Assembly: GCA_024684375.1 (NCBI GenBank)
Contig: JAIKWZ010000008.1
Span: forward strand, 1-64,000
Direction: 5' to 3'
Length of the DNA: 64,000 bases
Source of the DNA: Clostridiales bacterium
GTDB taxonomy: Bacteria; Bacillota; Clostridia; Christensenellales; Aristaeellaceae
Part shown: positions 45,847-54,836 of the stretch, one piece after another
How positions within the stretch are numbered: position 1 is the first letter of the stretch
Layout: every line of letters starts with the position of its first letter
Notes under the pieces: model-generated
What the model saw: only the letters and a program-made list of their open reading frames with translations
Database searches by the model: none
What the model was told of the DNA's origin: nothing
Program-made: the position numbers and the translations under genes

Positions 45847-47568
45847 ATGTTCTGCTCCAATTGCGGAAAGAGCTTAAAAAGTGACGCCCAGATCTGTCCA
45901 TTCTGCGGCATGACGGTCGGTGAAAGCCGTTTTGACTCCAGCCGCGGTTACACCGGCGCACAGACACGCATTAAGCCCGGCCAGGCGGTCAGGGTCAATT
46001 CCTCCTACGTCAACCATTACTCCCGGGACGACACCGTTGAGAGTTCTTCATCAGGCCGGCTGCCTTCCGACGAGGACAGCGCCTACAGAGCAGTAAAGGG
46101 AGCGGGCATCACCGGCTACGGGGAAGACGACGACCGCGAACCTCTGTTCGACAGTCAGAAAAAGCAGGAGTTTCCCCCAGAGGAAGAGGAGGAGCAGCCT
46201 GACGAAGAGGTTCAGGCTCCCAAGAAAGGAAAGAAGCCTTCCCTGTTTTCATTCTTTTCCGGAAACCAGCGCTCCGAAAATGAAGACGTGGACGAGGCTG
46301 ACGAGCCGCCCGTCAAGGATACGCCCATAGACGAGATAACCGACGAGGAACGATTAAGCCTTCTCCACGAGGATGTCGAGTTCGCTCCGCCCGCCGGCAT
46401 CAGCGACGATATTCACGCCTTTATGGCCGGCCGCTTGCAGGCTATTGACGAAGCAGAGGACGACATCCCTGCTATCAAGCTAAAAAAACGCTCCAAGCCC
46501 TCCCGTGACGAGGATTTTGAGTCTGACTTTGACGAGTTGCCTGAAGAAGATACCAATGCCGATACTGACGATTTTGAGGACGAGTCCAAGCCCAAAAAGC
46601 GCAAAAAGGCGAAGGCCCGGAAAGCGAAACAGTCCAAGTCCAAGCAGAAAAAGAGCAAGCCTGCGGCCGCATCGCTGAGCGAAGAGTCTGAAGACGAACC
46701 TCTGTACGGCGACGACGCGGAGTACACCGACGAGACACTGCTTGACGACCTGCGCAGAGAAAAGCGCCTCAAGTACCTTCGCTATGTGCTCGTCGCACTT
46801 ATCGCCGTGCTGCTGGCGCTGGGAGCGGTGGCTCTGCTGGGCAACCTGCGTTCCAGCATGAACTCGGCACCCGTTGACGAAGTCAGCTACGACCTGTGGA
46901 ACGAGGGTGTGGCCCGTATGGAGCAGAGGGTAGGTCAGGCTTACCGCCGCAGCATGCTTGCCTCGTACAACCCCAGCGACATGACCACCTATGTCTCCCT
47001 CAGGGAGAAGATGACCGCGGATCTGGAAGAACTGGACAGCCTTATGCCGGCCAATCCGCAGCGGAACGACAGGCGCTTTATCGACGCTCTTAAAGCGATA
47101 CAGGAAAGCATCAACAACTGCCTGGCCAATGACGCTCTGGCGATGAGCGACAACACGCAGACCGCGACCCAGAAGGAAAGCCAAAGCGACGCCCGTTGGA
47201 GCCAGGTGCGCATGACGGTCGAGGCGCTTAAAGCCTCCACCAATACCGGCCAGCTTGACGCCATAATCAAGCAGGAGCGTGTGGAGCTTATCCTTGAAGC
47301 CACTCCCACCCCCGGTCCCGGCGCCACGCCGACCCCTGTACCTTATGTCAGCCTGCAGAAAGGCTCCACCGGCGAAAACGTCATCCGGCTGCAGACCCGC
47401 CTGAGCGACCTTGGCTACCTGAGCGGAAAGATCGACGGTATTTACGGCAACGGCACCAAGACCGCCGTGCAGAAGTTCCAGCAGAAGGCAGGGCTGAAGG
47501 CCGACGGCATCGCGGGCGTTGATACTCAGACGCTGCTGTTCTCAGACGACGCGCCATACGCGAAATAA
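45847..47568 (+). CDS. Zinc-ribbon, single-pass membrane protein with peptidoglycan-binding domain
   Basis: A 573-residue protein. A zinc ribbon (C3, C6, C17, C20) opens it, then about 290 residues of acidic and Lys-rich low-complexity sequence with a KKGKKPSLFSFFS unit near 126-138 and KPKKRKKAKARKAKQS near 250. One transmembrane helix at about 313-335 is followed by a helical extracytoplasmic region, an ATPTPGPGATPTPVP linker (about 485-499) and a PG_binding_1 domain (503-562, with LQTRLSDLGYLSGKIDGIYG and AVQKFQ). It would thus link a cytoplasmic partner to the cell wall. The ATG follows AGGAGGCTCAT; a terminator follows. Function unknown. Confidence 0.87.
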   Translation: MFCSNCGKSLKSDAQICPFCGMTVGESRFDSSRGYTGAQTRIKPGQAVRVNSSYVNHYSRDDTVESSSSGRLPSDEDSAYRAVKGAGITGYGEDDDREPLFDSQKKQEFPPEEEEEQPDEEVQAPKKGKKPSLFSFFSGNQRSENEDVDEADEPPVKDTPIDEITDEERLSLLHEDVEFAPPAGISDDIHAFMAGRLQAIDEAEDDIPAIKLKKRSKPSRDEDFESDFDELPEEDTNADTDDFEDESKPKKRKKAKARKAKQSKSKQKKSKPAAASLSEESEDEPLYGDDAEYTDETLLDDLRREKRLKYLRYVLVALIAVLLALGAVALLGNLRSSMNSAPVDEVSYDLWNEGVARMEQRVGQAYRRSMLASYNPSDMTTYVSLREKMTADLEELDSLMPANPQRNDRRFIDALKAIQESINNCLANDALAMSDNTQTATQKESQSDARWSQVRMTVEALKASTNTGQLDAIIKQERVELILEATPTPGPGATPTPVPYVSLQKGSTGENVIRLQTRLSDLGYLSGKIDGIYGNGTKTAVQKFQQKAGLKADGIAGVDTQTLLFSDDAPYAK

Positions 47569-47576
47569 GCATTCTC

Positions 47577-47609
47577 CCCCGGGCAGGGCAAGCCCTGTCC
47601 GGGGATTTT
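47577..47609 (+). terminator. Terminator after the zinc-ribbon gene
   Basis: A 13-base stem (47577-47589 with 47592-47604, one G-T pair), a two-base loop and TTTT at 47606-47609. Confidence 0.85.
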
Positions 47610-47707
47610 CACCGCCGTGTCATATACGCACTCTTTTCCGATCGTTCACTCACATCTCTTCTCTTCTCATTCAACCGCTCTTGTGCGGCCATTTTTTTGA
47701 ACATCTA

Positions 47708-47750
47708 TTGACAATACACTCAGAATGTGATATTATTATGATATCATAAT
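47708..47750 (+). promoter_or_regulatory. EcsAB-like operon promoter with a 16-base palindromic operator
   Basis: TTGACA (47708-47713), 17 bases, TATTAT (47731-47736). A perfect 16-base palindrome, ATTATGATATCATAAT (47735-47750), overlaps the end of the -10 box and the start site, the position expected of a repressor site. It ends just before GGAGG of the first gene. Confidence 0.8.
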
Positions 47751-47765
47751 GATTATGGAGGACAT

Positions 47766-48485
47766 ATGCTGAACATTTCACATCTCACTAAGATCTACGG
47801 CAGCAAAAAAGCGGTGGACGACCTGTCCCTTCGCATCAGGCCCGGGGTCATTTACGGCTTTATAGGCCATAACGGGGCGGGCAAAACCACCACCCTCAAA
47901 AGCTGCGCGGGCATACTGAATTTTGAAAACGGCGAAATCGAGATCGCGGGTGTGTCCATAAAGAAGGATCCCATTTTCTGCAAAAGTCAGACTGCGTTTT
48001 TGCCCGACAATCCGGATATCTACGGCTTTATGACAGGGATCCAGTTCCTGAATTTTATATCCGACATTTACGGCATAGACGCTTCTACGCGCCAGAAGCG
48101 AATAGACAAGTATTCCGAGATGTTCGAGCTCCGGGACAGCCTGGCACAGAGCGTTTCTTCCTACTCCCACGGCATGAAGCAGAAGCTGGCCATCATCAGC
48201 GTGCTGATAAGAGAACCTAAGCTGGTGATGATGGACGAGCCTTTCGTGGGGCTCGACCCTATCGCCTCCCACCTGCTGAAAGGGCTTATGCGTGAGATCT
48301 GTGACAAAGGCGGCGCGATCTTCTTCTCCACGCACGTGCTGGAAGTCGCGCAGAAACTCTGCGACGAAGTCGCCATAATCCGGCAGGGCAAGCTCATCAA
48401 AAACGGTTCAATGGAAGAGATCGCCGGCGACGCGGGTCTGGAAAGCGTGTTCCTTGAAATGGAGGGTGAGACGCAGAATGTTTAA
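47766..48485 (+). CDS. ABC transporter ATPase, EcsA-like
   Basis: A 239-residue ABC ATPase. Walker A is GHNGAGKTT (34-42), the signature is the variant SSYSHGMKQKLAI, Walker B is LVMMDEPFVGLDP and the switch histidine is in STHVLE. This short, exporter-type ATPase resembles EcsA of Bacillus, which acts with EcsB in protein secretion, processing and peptide export. The cargo here is unknown. The ATG follows TGGAGGACAT. The gene overlaps the permease gene by eight bases. A palindromic site in the promoter suggests control by a dedicated repressor not in view. Confidence 0.92.
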   Translation: MLNISHLTKIYGSKKAVDDLSLRIRPGVIYGFIGHNGAGKTTTLKSCAGILNFENGEIEIAGVSIKKDPIFCKSQTAFLPDNPDIYGFMTGIQFLNFISDIYGIDASTRQKRIDKYSEMFELRDSLAQSVSSYSHGMKQKLAIISVLIREPKLVMMDEPFVGLDPIASHLLKGLMREICDKGGAIFFSTHVLEVAQKLCDEVAIIRQGKLIKNGSMEEIAGDAGLESVFLEMEGETQNV

Positions 48486-50067
48486 AGCACTGCTCAAAAA
48501 GCAGCTGATGGAGCTGAAGGAGGTCTACACCCCCCGCAGCCGCAAGAGCAAGAAAAAGACCGGCACGAAGGGTTTTGTCATCCTGTTCGCCGTGCTCACC
48601 GTCAGCATATCGTTTTCTTTCGTGGGCATGAGCTTCCTGTTCGCGGACGCGTTTCTGCCCCTGGAGCTGGACTGGGTATACTTCATGATGATGGCTGCCA
48701 TCGCGCTGGTGGTGAGCGTGGTTGGAAGCGTGTTTTCCGCTTACTCCATACTCTACAGCGCGAAAGACAACGAGTTTCTCATGGCCATGCCCATTCCCCC
48801 GGCCACGATCCTCTCGGTGCGGCTGATCGCCGTGTTCCTGTCAGGTTTCCTGTTTGAGTGCATGGCGCTGGTGCCCGCCATAGTCGTGTACGCCATAAGG
48901 GCCGGCGTAAAATGGTATCTGCTGCTGCAGGTCGTTGACCTGCTCTGGATAGGGCTGCTCGCGCTGGTGCTGACCAGCCTGCTGGGCTTCCTGGTGGGGC
49001 TGGTGGTGGTCCGCGCCCGCCACAAAAGCCTGACCACCATACTGGTAAGCCTTATACTGCTCGCGCTGTACTACTTTATCTATTTCAGGCTCAACAGCTT
49101 TTTGCAGGCTATCGCCACAAACGCTGCATTTATTGGTGAAAGCGTGAGCGGCAAGGCGAAGCCCGTTATGTGGGTGTCCCAGGCGTTTACCGGAAACCTG
49201 TGGGGCTTCCTGCTGCTCGCCGGAACGTCCGTGATACTTATGGCGCTCACGGTACTGCTTCTGAGCCGCCACTTCGGCAAGATCGCGTTCACCAACAAGG
49301 GCGTAAAAAAAGTCGCTTACGTAGAGCGGCCCATGAAGCAGAAAGGCGTCGCCGCCGCGCTGCTCAGGCGGGAGTTCGTGCGCTTTTTCCAGACCCCCGC
49401 TTACGTGCTCAACTGCGGGCTTGGGATACTGTTATCCCTGGCGCTGTGCGTGTATGCGCTGATACGCTTCGATTTCCTTAAGACAGGCCTGGCTACACTG
49501 CTCGGCTCCCTGCCCCCCGAGTTCAAAAACCTGCTGGCGTTCGTCCCGGCCGTGGCCGCGGGTTTCATGGGCTCGATGAACGTGATAACGGCTCCTTCGA
49601 TTTCACTTGAAGGCAACTCACTGTGGCTGCTCAAGTGCATGCCCATCACTTCCAAACAGATATTCAACGCCAAGCAGGGTCTGCATTTGATCCTCAACCT
49701 GCCTGCGGTTATACCCTGCTGCGCGATAATCAGCGCGCTGATGGGGCTGAACATGTGGGAAGGTGTCGTCAATGTCATCTACGGTGTCAGCCTTGTGGCA
49801 TACACTTCAGCCATGGGACTGTACATGGGGCTTAAAAAGCCTCTGCTGGACTGGACCAACGAGGCAGTACCGATCAAACAGTCCGCATCTGTGGCCATCA
49901 CCATGTTTTCCGCCTGGGCGCTGGTGCTGGCGGAGAGCGTGGGCGCCTACTTCCTGAGGAACAGTTTTAACGCCGTGCCCTTCCTTTTCGTACTGCCTCT
50001 CGCCCTGTGCGCTCTGCTTAACCGGCACCTTTATACCCGCGGCGAAAAGGAATTCATGGATCTGTAA
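48478..50067 (+). CDS. ABC transporter permease, EcsB-like
   Basis: A 529-residue membrane protein with roughly twelve hydrophobic segments grouped at 40-250 and 290-525 and a basic cytoplasmic loop (about 275-300, KGVKKVAYVERPMKQKG). It matches the size and topology of EcsB and related putative exporter permeases that pair with EcsA-type ATPases. I start at the ATG at 48478, which overlaps the ATPase stop; the in-frame ATG at 48454 lies deeper in the ATPase gene. A strong terminator follows. Substrate unknown; peptide or toxin export is possible. Confidence 0.82.
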   Translation: MFKALLKKQLMELKEVYTPRSRKSKKKTGTKGFVILFAVLTVSISFSFVGMSFLFADAFLPLELDWVYFMMMAAIALVVSVVGSVFSAYSILYSAKDNEFLMAMPIPPATILSVRLIAVFLSGFLFECMALVPAIVVYAIRAGVKWYLLLQVVDLLWIGLLALVLTSLLGFLVGLVVVRARHKSLTTILVSLILLALYYFIYFRLNSFLQAIATNAAFIGESVSGKAKPVMWVSQAFTGNLWGFLLLAGTSVILMALTVLLLSRHFGKIAFTNKGVKKVAYVERPMKQKGVAAALLRREFVRFFQTPAYVLNCGLGILLSLALCVYALIRFDFLKTGLATLLGSLPPEFKNLLAFVPAVAAGFMGSMNVITAPSISLEGNSLWLLKCMPITSKQIFNAKQGLHLILNLPAVIPCCAIISALMGLNMWEGVVNVIYGVSLVAYTSAMGLYMGLKKPLLDWTNEAVPIKQSASVAITMFSAWALVLAESVGAYFLRNSFNAVPFLFVLPLALCALLNRHLYTRGEKEFMDL

Positions 50068-50082
50068 CACCAGCCAAAGCAA

Positions 50083-50110
50083 AGCCCGGGGCATGACCCC
50101 GGGCTTTTTG
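50083..50110. terminator. Bidirectional terminator between convergent ABC genes
   Basis: AGCCCGGGG (50083-50091) pairs with CCCCGGGCT (50097-50105), loop CATGA, followed by TTTTTG on the plus strand. The minus strand also reads T-rich sequence (TTTGCTTTG). Confidence 0.88.
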
Positions 50111-50125
50111 TTTCGCTGTATCGCT

Positions 50126-51859
50126 TTACTCGAACAGATCATTCTCACGGAACTGGAGAGAATAGAGCTTTTTGTACGTGCCGTCTTTGGCCATAAGCTC
50201 CTCATGGGTGCCCTGCTCGGTCACCTTGCCGCCCAGTATCACCGCGATCTCGTCGGCGTTCCTTATAGTGGACAGGCGGTGCGCCACCACCAAAGTGGTC
50301 CTGCCCTTGCACAGTTCATCGAGGGACTGCTGGATGAGCACCTCCGTGGTGTTGTCCAGCGCGCTGGTCGCTTCGTCAAGTATAAGTATGGCAGGGTTCT
50401 TTAAGAACACTCGTGCGATGGACAGGCGCTGTTTCTGGCCGCCGGAAAGCTTTACGCCCCTTTCGCCTATCTCCGTATCATAGCCTTTGTCAAGCGTCAT
50501 GATATAGTCGTGGATGTTCGCGCGCCTGGCAGCCTCTTGGATCTCCTCGTCAGTTGCCCCGGGGCGGCCGTAAAGTATATTCTCCTTAATCGTGCCCACG
50601 AACAGGAACACATCCTGCTGCACTATGCCTATGTTCCTGCGCACGGATTCCAGCGTGAGCTCGCGTATGTCTTGCCCGTCGATCAGTATACTGCCGCAAT
50701 CATCCCTCAATTTGTAGAAATTGGGAAGCAGGTGACAAATGGTGGTCTTGCCGCCGCCGCTGGGGCCTACCAGCGCCAGCTTTTTGCCGACCGGGAGCTT
50801 AAGCGTCACGTCGTTGAGTACCGGCTGGGTCTCGTCATAGGAGTAAGTGACGTGGTTGAACTCGATCTCGCCCCTCACATCGTCAAGCTCCTTCGCGTCC
50901 GGACGATCGCTTTCGGGCTGCTCGTCCATCACCTCCAGGAATCGCTTGAAACCGCTCACGCCGTTTTGGAACTGCTCCATGAAGTTGATAAGCGTATTCA
51001 CCGGGCTGATAAACAGGTTTACCGACACGATAAACGTTGAGTAATCGCCGAAGGTGATCTTGTCCGCATACAGGAACAGGCCGCCCGCGATAAGGATTAT
51101 CACGTTGAACACGTCCGTCACGAAACTGGTGGAGGAGAAAAATTTGGCCATGGCGTTGTACGTCGCCTTGCTGGCCGCTACGAATTCCTTATCGCCCACG
51201 GCAAACTTCTCTATCTCAAGCTGGCTGTTGGTATACGCTTTGGTGACTCTTATGCCCGTAACTGAGCTCTCGACCGCCGCGTTTATAGTGGCGTTAGACT
51301 TGCGCCGGGCGTCGAATGCCTTGCGCATGGGCTTGCGGAAATGCAGCGTCACAAACACCAAAAGCGGTACGCAGGCGAACACTATCAGCGTCAGAAACGG
51401 GTTGATGCTCATCAGGTAACTGAAGGACAGGATTATCATGACGCTGCTTATGAGCAGGTTTTCCGGGCCGTGGTGCGCTAGCTCGCACACTTCGAACAGG
51501 TCGCCGGTCATGCGGGCCATTATGCGGCCGGTCTCATGGTTGTCGTAGTACGTGAAAGGCAGCTTCTCCAGGTGCGCGAACAGGTCGCGCCGCATCTGGC
51601 TCTGCATCCCCACGCCTATCAGATGGCCGTAATACTGCACGAAGAACCTGAGCAACATCCTGACCGCGTACAGCGCCAGCACCACCAGCCCCGCGATGAC
51701 TATGGTGGTGTACATCTTTTCGGGGATGTAGGTGTTCAGCATGTTGCGGGTGATCACAGGGTACACCATGCCGATCACTGAGATCATCAGGCTGGCCAGC
51801 AGGTCCATCACCAGCATCTTCCTGTGGGGTCTGTAGTAAGCTATGAAACGCTTGAGCAT
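50126..51859 (-). CDS. ABC exporter half-transporter (BmrA/MsbA type)
   Basis: A 577-residue protein with six membrane helices (about 15-310) fused to one ATPase domain. Walker A is GPSGGGKTT, the Q-loop is IVQQDVFLFVGT, the signature is LSGGQKQRLSIARV, Walker B is LILDEATSALD and the H-loop is VAHRLSTI. Such half-transporters work as homodimers that export drugs, lipids or peptides. No partner half-transporter gene is next to it. AAGGAGAACAT precedes the ATG. The promoter at 51966-51995 is bracketed by a strong inverted repeat, so it is probably under a local-type repressor and may be inducible. Confidence 0.94.
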   Translation of the reverse strand: MLKRFIAYYRPHRKMLVMDLLASLMISVIGMVYPVITRNMLNTYIPEKMYTTIVIAGLVVLALYAVRMLLRFFVQYYGHLIGVGMQSQMRRDLFAHLEKLPFTYYDNHETGRIMARMTGDLFEVCELAHHGPENLLISSVMIILSFSYLMSINPFLTLIVFACVPLLVFVTLHFRKPMRKAFDARRKSNATINAAVESSVTGIRVTKAYTNSQLEIEKFAVGDKEFVAASKATYNAMAKFFSSTSFVTDVFNVIILIAGGLFLYADKITFGDYSTFIVSVNLFISPVNTLINFMEQFQNGVSGFKRFLEVMDEQPESDRPDAKELDDVRGEIEFNHVTYSYDETQPVLNDVTLKLPVGKKLALVGPSGGGKTTICHLLPNFYKLRDDCGSILIDGQDIRELTLESVRRNIGIVQQDVFLFVGTIKENILYGRPGATDEEIQEAARRANIHDYIMTLDKGYDTEIGERGVKLSGGQKQRLSIARVFLKNPAILILDEATSALDNTTEVLIQQSLDELCKGRTTLVVAHRLSTIRNADEIAVILGGKVTEQGTHEELMAKDGTYKKLYSLQFRENDLFE

Positions 51860-51950
51860 ATGTTCTCCTTATTCCCGGGAAGGATACAGCTCCCTTCCCC
51901 GGCGGCCTTCCGCCCGGAAAGTCCGCCCTGCGCCGTGTTTATAGTCAAAA

Positions 51951-51995
51951 TAGTTGCGTGTTGCAATTATATCACAACACGCACTATTATTTCAA
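51951..51995 (-). promoter_or_regulatory. ABC exporter promoter with operator around the -10 box
   Basis: Minus strand TTGAAA (51995-51990), 18 bases, TATAAT (51971-51966). Arms GCGTGTTG (51956-51963) and CAACACGC (51975-51982) flank the -10 box with an 11-base gap, and the outer bases TAGT/ACTA also pair imperfectly. The arrangement fits repression by a MarR-, TetR- or GntR-type dimer. Confidence 0.78.
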
Positions 51996-52046
51996 CAGTT
52001 TACGCAGGCTTTTGAGAGTTTATTTACCATCCGGCGCGTACCCGGT

Positions 52047-52979
52047 TTACGCTTCTGGCTCCTCCGCCTTTTTTGCGAAATACTCGGCTACTTTCGCGGA
52101 CAGGCGGTAGGCGTCTGTCATCAGCTCTGCGGGATAAAGCCACTGCATCGTGCCTATCTCAAGAGTCATTGCGCCCTTATAGTTTATAGCGCGCAGACCC
52201 TTGATGAACCTTTCCCAGTCCAGTATGCCCATATACGGCGCCACGTGGCGGTCGTCCATTCCGTCGTTGTCGTGTACGTGCAGCGCGACGACCCTGTCAC
52301 CCAGCACTTTAAGAGTAGAATACACGTCCTGCCCGATCAGCAGCCCATGCCCCGTGTCGTAGCAGAAGCCGAAGACCGTCTCTCCCGCCATGTCGTTGAG
52401 CGCGTCCACGTAAGCGGCCGCTTCCATGGGGTCCTGGCAGATCGCAGCGTATATCTTGCGGCCCTTGTTCACGAACATGTTTTCAAGGCATACGGTCACG
52501 CCGTACTTTTTCGCGTCCTCTATGAGCGAGGAATAGAAACGGATGTTCAGATCCCACTCATCGTCCGCCTCAAGCCTGCTTTCGTAACCCGGAAAAGCGG
52601 GATGAACGATGAGCAGACGGCAGTCCATCATCTTGAGCAGCGGGAAGCACTTTTTTATTGCATCCAAAGCAAATGCGTTGGTGTTTTCGGAGTTCTCTAT
52701 TTTTGTGTCTATCCATGACGGGAAAGGCGCGTGCGCCTGATGGATCTTAATGCCGTATTTGTCCGCCGCTTGTTTGAAGGGACGGAAGAATTCTGTTATC
52801 TCCTCCTGAGAACAGGTAAAAATATTGCCTTCAGTGTCGCCTCGGCGATACTTCCAGATGTTGCAGTACCAGTCAAAGCCGAAATCAACGCAGTTCATGC
52901 CCGCGTCATGAAACATTTTAAAGCCCCCGTCGATTCCCAGCTTCTCAAAGACCGATGCAGTGCTGGCTCCTATTAGCAT
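52047..52979 (-). CDS. Sugar phosphate isomerase/epimerase (AP-endonuclease-2-like TIM barrel)
   Basis: A 310-residue TIM-barrel protein of the xylose-isomerase-like superfamily. It opens MLIGASTASVFEKLG and has the metal-site segments VCLENMFVN, GFCYDTGHGLL and ALHVHDNDG, with Glu, Asp and His ligands, and a final TLEIGTMQW. Family members isomerise or epimerise sugars, inositols and keto-sugars; the substrate is unknown. The ATG at 52979 follows TGGAGGGAAACAG; the in-frame region upstream is not needed. It stands alone between the exporter and the XRE gene. Confidence 0.87.
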   Translation of the reverse strand: MLIGASTASVFEKLGIDGGFKMFHDAGMNCVDFGFDWYCNIWKYRRGDTEGNIFTCSQEEITEFFRPFKQAADKYGIKIHQAHAPFPSWIDTKIENSENTNAFALDAIKKCFPLLKMMDCRLLIVHPAFPGYESRLEADDEWDLNIRFYSSLIEDAKKYGVTVCLENMFVNKGRKIYAAICQDPMEAAAYVDALNDMAGETVFGFCYDTGHGLLIGQDVYSTLKVLGDRVVALHVHDNDGMDDRHVAPYMGILDWERFIKGLRAINYKGAMTLEIGTMQWLYPAELMTDAYRLSAKVAEYFAKKAEEPEA

Positions 52980-53099
52980 ATCTGTTTCCCTCCATTGTGT
53001 TTTTTCCACTATTATGTATTCGACGCAGCTGTGGCAGAACCCTGCCCCGCGCCAAAACCGCTTTGTTGATCTCAACGCGTATTACGCTTGTGCGTACGC

Positions 53100-53699
53100 T
53101 CACCTGGACCTGTGTATGAGCACGAAACCGCACGCCGCGATTGCCGCCAGCTGGAGCACTCCGCCCCCCGCGTATACGAACGCGGGATTCAGCTTGCCGA
53201 AGCACAGCTGTATGCTCAGGCAGGCCGTCCAGAGAGCTATTGAAAGCGCGCCGAAAGCCCAGGCATAGTCCTTCCACACCAGAAAAGCCGTGCCGCTCAG
53301 CCCGAACATGACCGGCAGCGCAACAATAAATGCGAGCCATGCGCCACGCGCGGCCGGAAACACCGCCCTGATAAGTATGTACGCCGCCAGTGCGCTCAGC
53401 ATCACTATCGCCGCCATGGTCAAAAGCACCGCGGCATGGCGGAACAGAGGATTCTTTTCAGAATGCTTCGTTTCGGGTTTCAGGCCCAGCAGCTCGTCAG
53501 GAGTCTTGCCGTACAGTTCACCCAGCTTTATCAGTACACCTACATCCGGAACGCCCTCGCCCCTTTCCCATTTGGACACGGACTTGTCGGAATAATTCAT
53601 TTTTTCGCCCAGCTCAGTCTGGGTCAGCCCTACGCTTTTGCGGCCTTCCGCAAGGTTTTTTGCCAGGGCGTCTCTCCAATCCCCGCGACCGTTTTCCAT
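53100..53699 (-). CDS. XRE-family regulator fused to four transmembrane helices
   Basis: A 199-residue protein. The N-terminal helix-turn-helix (about 13-67, with GLTQTELGEKMNYSDKSVSKWERG) is a typical Cro/C1 type DNA-binding domain. After a short linker, four hydrophobic helices (about 89-112, 119-142, 147-167, 173-195) follow with no further domain. It is thus a membrane-tethered regulator that could sense an envelope or membrane signal. A near-perfect 22-base inverted repeat over its own -10 box suggests autoregulation. No neighbouring target gene is obvious. The ATG has only a weak ribosome site (AGGAGGCCG upstream). Confidence 0.9.
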   Translation of the reverse strand: MENGRGDWRDALAKNLAEGRKSVGLTQTELGEKMNYSDKSVSKWERGEGVPDVGVLIKLGELYGKTPDELLGLKPETKHSEKNPLFRHAAVLLTMAAIVMLSALAAYILIRAVFPAARGAWLAFIVALPVMFGLSGTAFLVWKDYAWAFGALSIALWTACLSIQLCFGKLNPAFVYAGGGVLQLAAIAACGFVLIHRSR

Positions 53700-53758
53700 G
53701 TTTCGGCCTCCTTTTGGTGCTCTACTGTGGGTAGAATTGGTTTTTGGCAGGTCTATCC

Positions 53759-53803
53759 ATAATAGAACCGGCTCTATTATACCCTAAAATGGCGCTATTT
53801 CAA
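53759..53803 (-). promoter_or_regulatory. XRE gene promoter with inverted repeat
   Basis: Minus strand TTGAAA (53803-53798), 16 bases, TATAAT (53781-53776). A near-perfect 22-base palindrome (53759-53780, arms TAATAGA and TCTATTA around CCGG) overlaps the -10 box. Confidence 0.8.
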
Positions 53804-53862
53804 GTAAAAATCTTTTCCGATCCGGTTTTTTGTTCTGTAGAGTTCCCGGGCGGCTCAATAGC

Positions 53863-53891
53863 GTGACAATTCTGGCCGTGTGATGTAATAT
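53863..53891 (+). promoter_or_regulatory. Possible promoter of the SGNH hydrolase gene
   Basis: GTGACA (53863-53868), 17 bases, TAATAT (53886-53891). Weaker than the other promoters listed. Confidence 0.45.
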
Positions 53892-53977
53892 TGAACACAA
53901 GATGAGCGCATTACGCAAATCGGCGGCTCATGTTGTTTGCTTTTGTATAGCGCTGTGATGCATGACAGGAGAGACTG

Positions 53978-54652
53978 ATGGGAAAACTGATCACGATTTT
54001 GGGAGACTCTATCGCCCGGGGGCTTATGTACGATTCCAAAGCCTCCCGCTACACCGTTTACCCGGACACTTACGCCTCAAAACTCAAAGGCCTCGGCTAC
54101 AGCCTTAAGAATCTGGCTCGTGTGGGCGGCACCATAGACAACGCCCTTGAAATGTTCGAAAAATGCGAAAAACAGCCCGGCGGCCGGCTGGCGATAGAGC
54201 TTGGCGGCAACGATTCCGACCTTGACTGGAAAGAAGTTGCCAAAGACCCCGGCGTTTACCACGAGGCGAAAATCCCCCTGAAGGAGTTTGGCGAAAAGCT
54301 TTACAGGCTTATATCTCTCGCCCGAAAAAGCGGGCTCAAGCCTTTGGTCGTAACTCCCCTGCCGGTCGTTGCGGAAAGATATGTAAAATGGATCTCCCAT
54401 GGTTTGGACGCGGAAAAGATACTCAAATACCTGGGCTCGTATGAATATATCTACCGTTGGCAGGAAAGGTATGCTCTGGAAGCGCTTAAGACTGCCCTGG
54501 CCACAGATACAGAGGTATTCGACCTGCGCAGCCAGTTCCTGTTCCAGCGTGATTTCGCAGACTTCATGTGCGAGGACGGCATCCATCCCAACTCCGCCGG
54601 CCATGAACTGATCGCTCAGGCTGTGTGCGGCTACGTGCTCAGCCGTGCATAA
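53978..54652 (+). CDS. SGNH/GDSL-family hydrolase
   Basis: A 224-residue hydrolase with the block motifs of the SGNH family: GDSIARG with nucleophile S11, a glycine in the second block, GGNDSD near 76 and DGIHPNSAGHE near 203 with the catalytic Asp and His. Family members are esterases, often deacylating or deacetylating sugars and lipids. There is no signal peptide, so it should act in the cytoplasm. ACAGGAGAGACTG precedes the ATG. It is separated from the T-box operon by about 180 bases without a clear terminator. Confidence 0.9.
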   Translation: MGKLITILGDSIARGLMYDSKASRYTVYPDTYASKLKGLGYSLKNLARVGGTIDNALEMFEKCEKQPGGRLAIELGGNDSDLDWKEVAKDPGVYHEAKIPLKEFGEKLYRLISLARKSGLKPLVVTPLPVVAERYVKWISHGLDAEKILKYLGSYEYIYRWQERYALEALKTALATDTEVFDLRSQFLFQRDFADFMCEDGIHPNSAGHELIAQAVCGYVLSRA

Positions 54653-54836
54653 AACGTCGGTCACGCTTGGTCATCCGTCTGCGCACGATCACTTTCATGC
54701 CCGTCATGACCCTGTAAGGCAGCGCAGAGTCTCGCGCATTTGAATGTGTTCTGTCACCCGGCGCTCTTCCGGGTTCAGTGTCCTTCCCCTTCCGCACCAT
54801 CGATCTCACGCTTATTAAATAATTAACACTTGCCCC

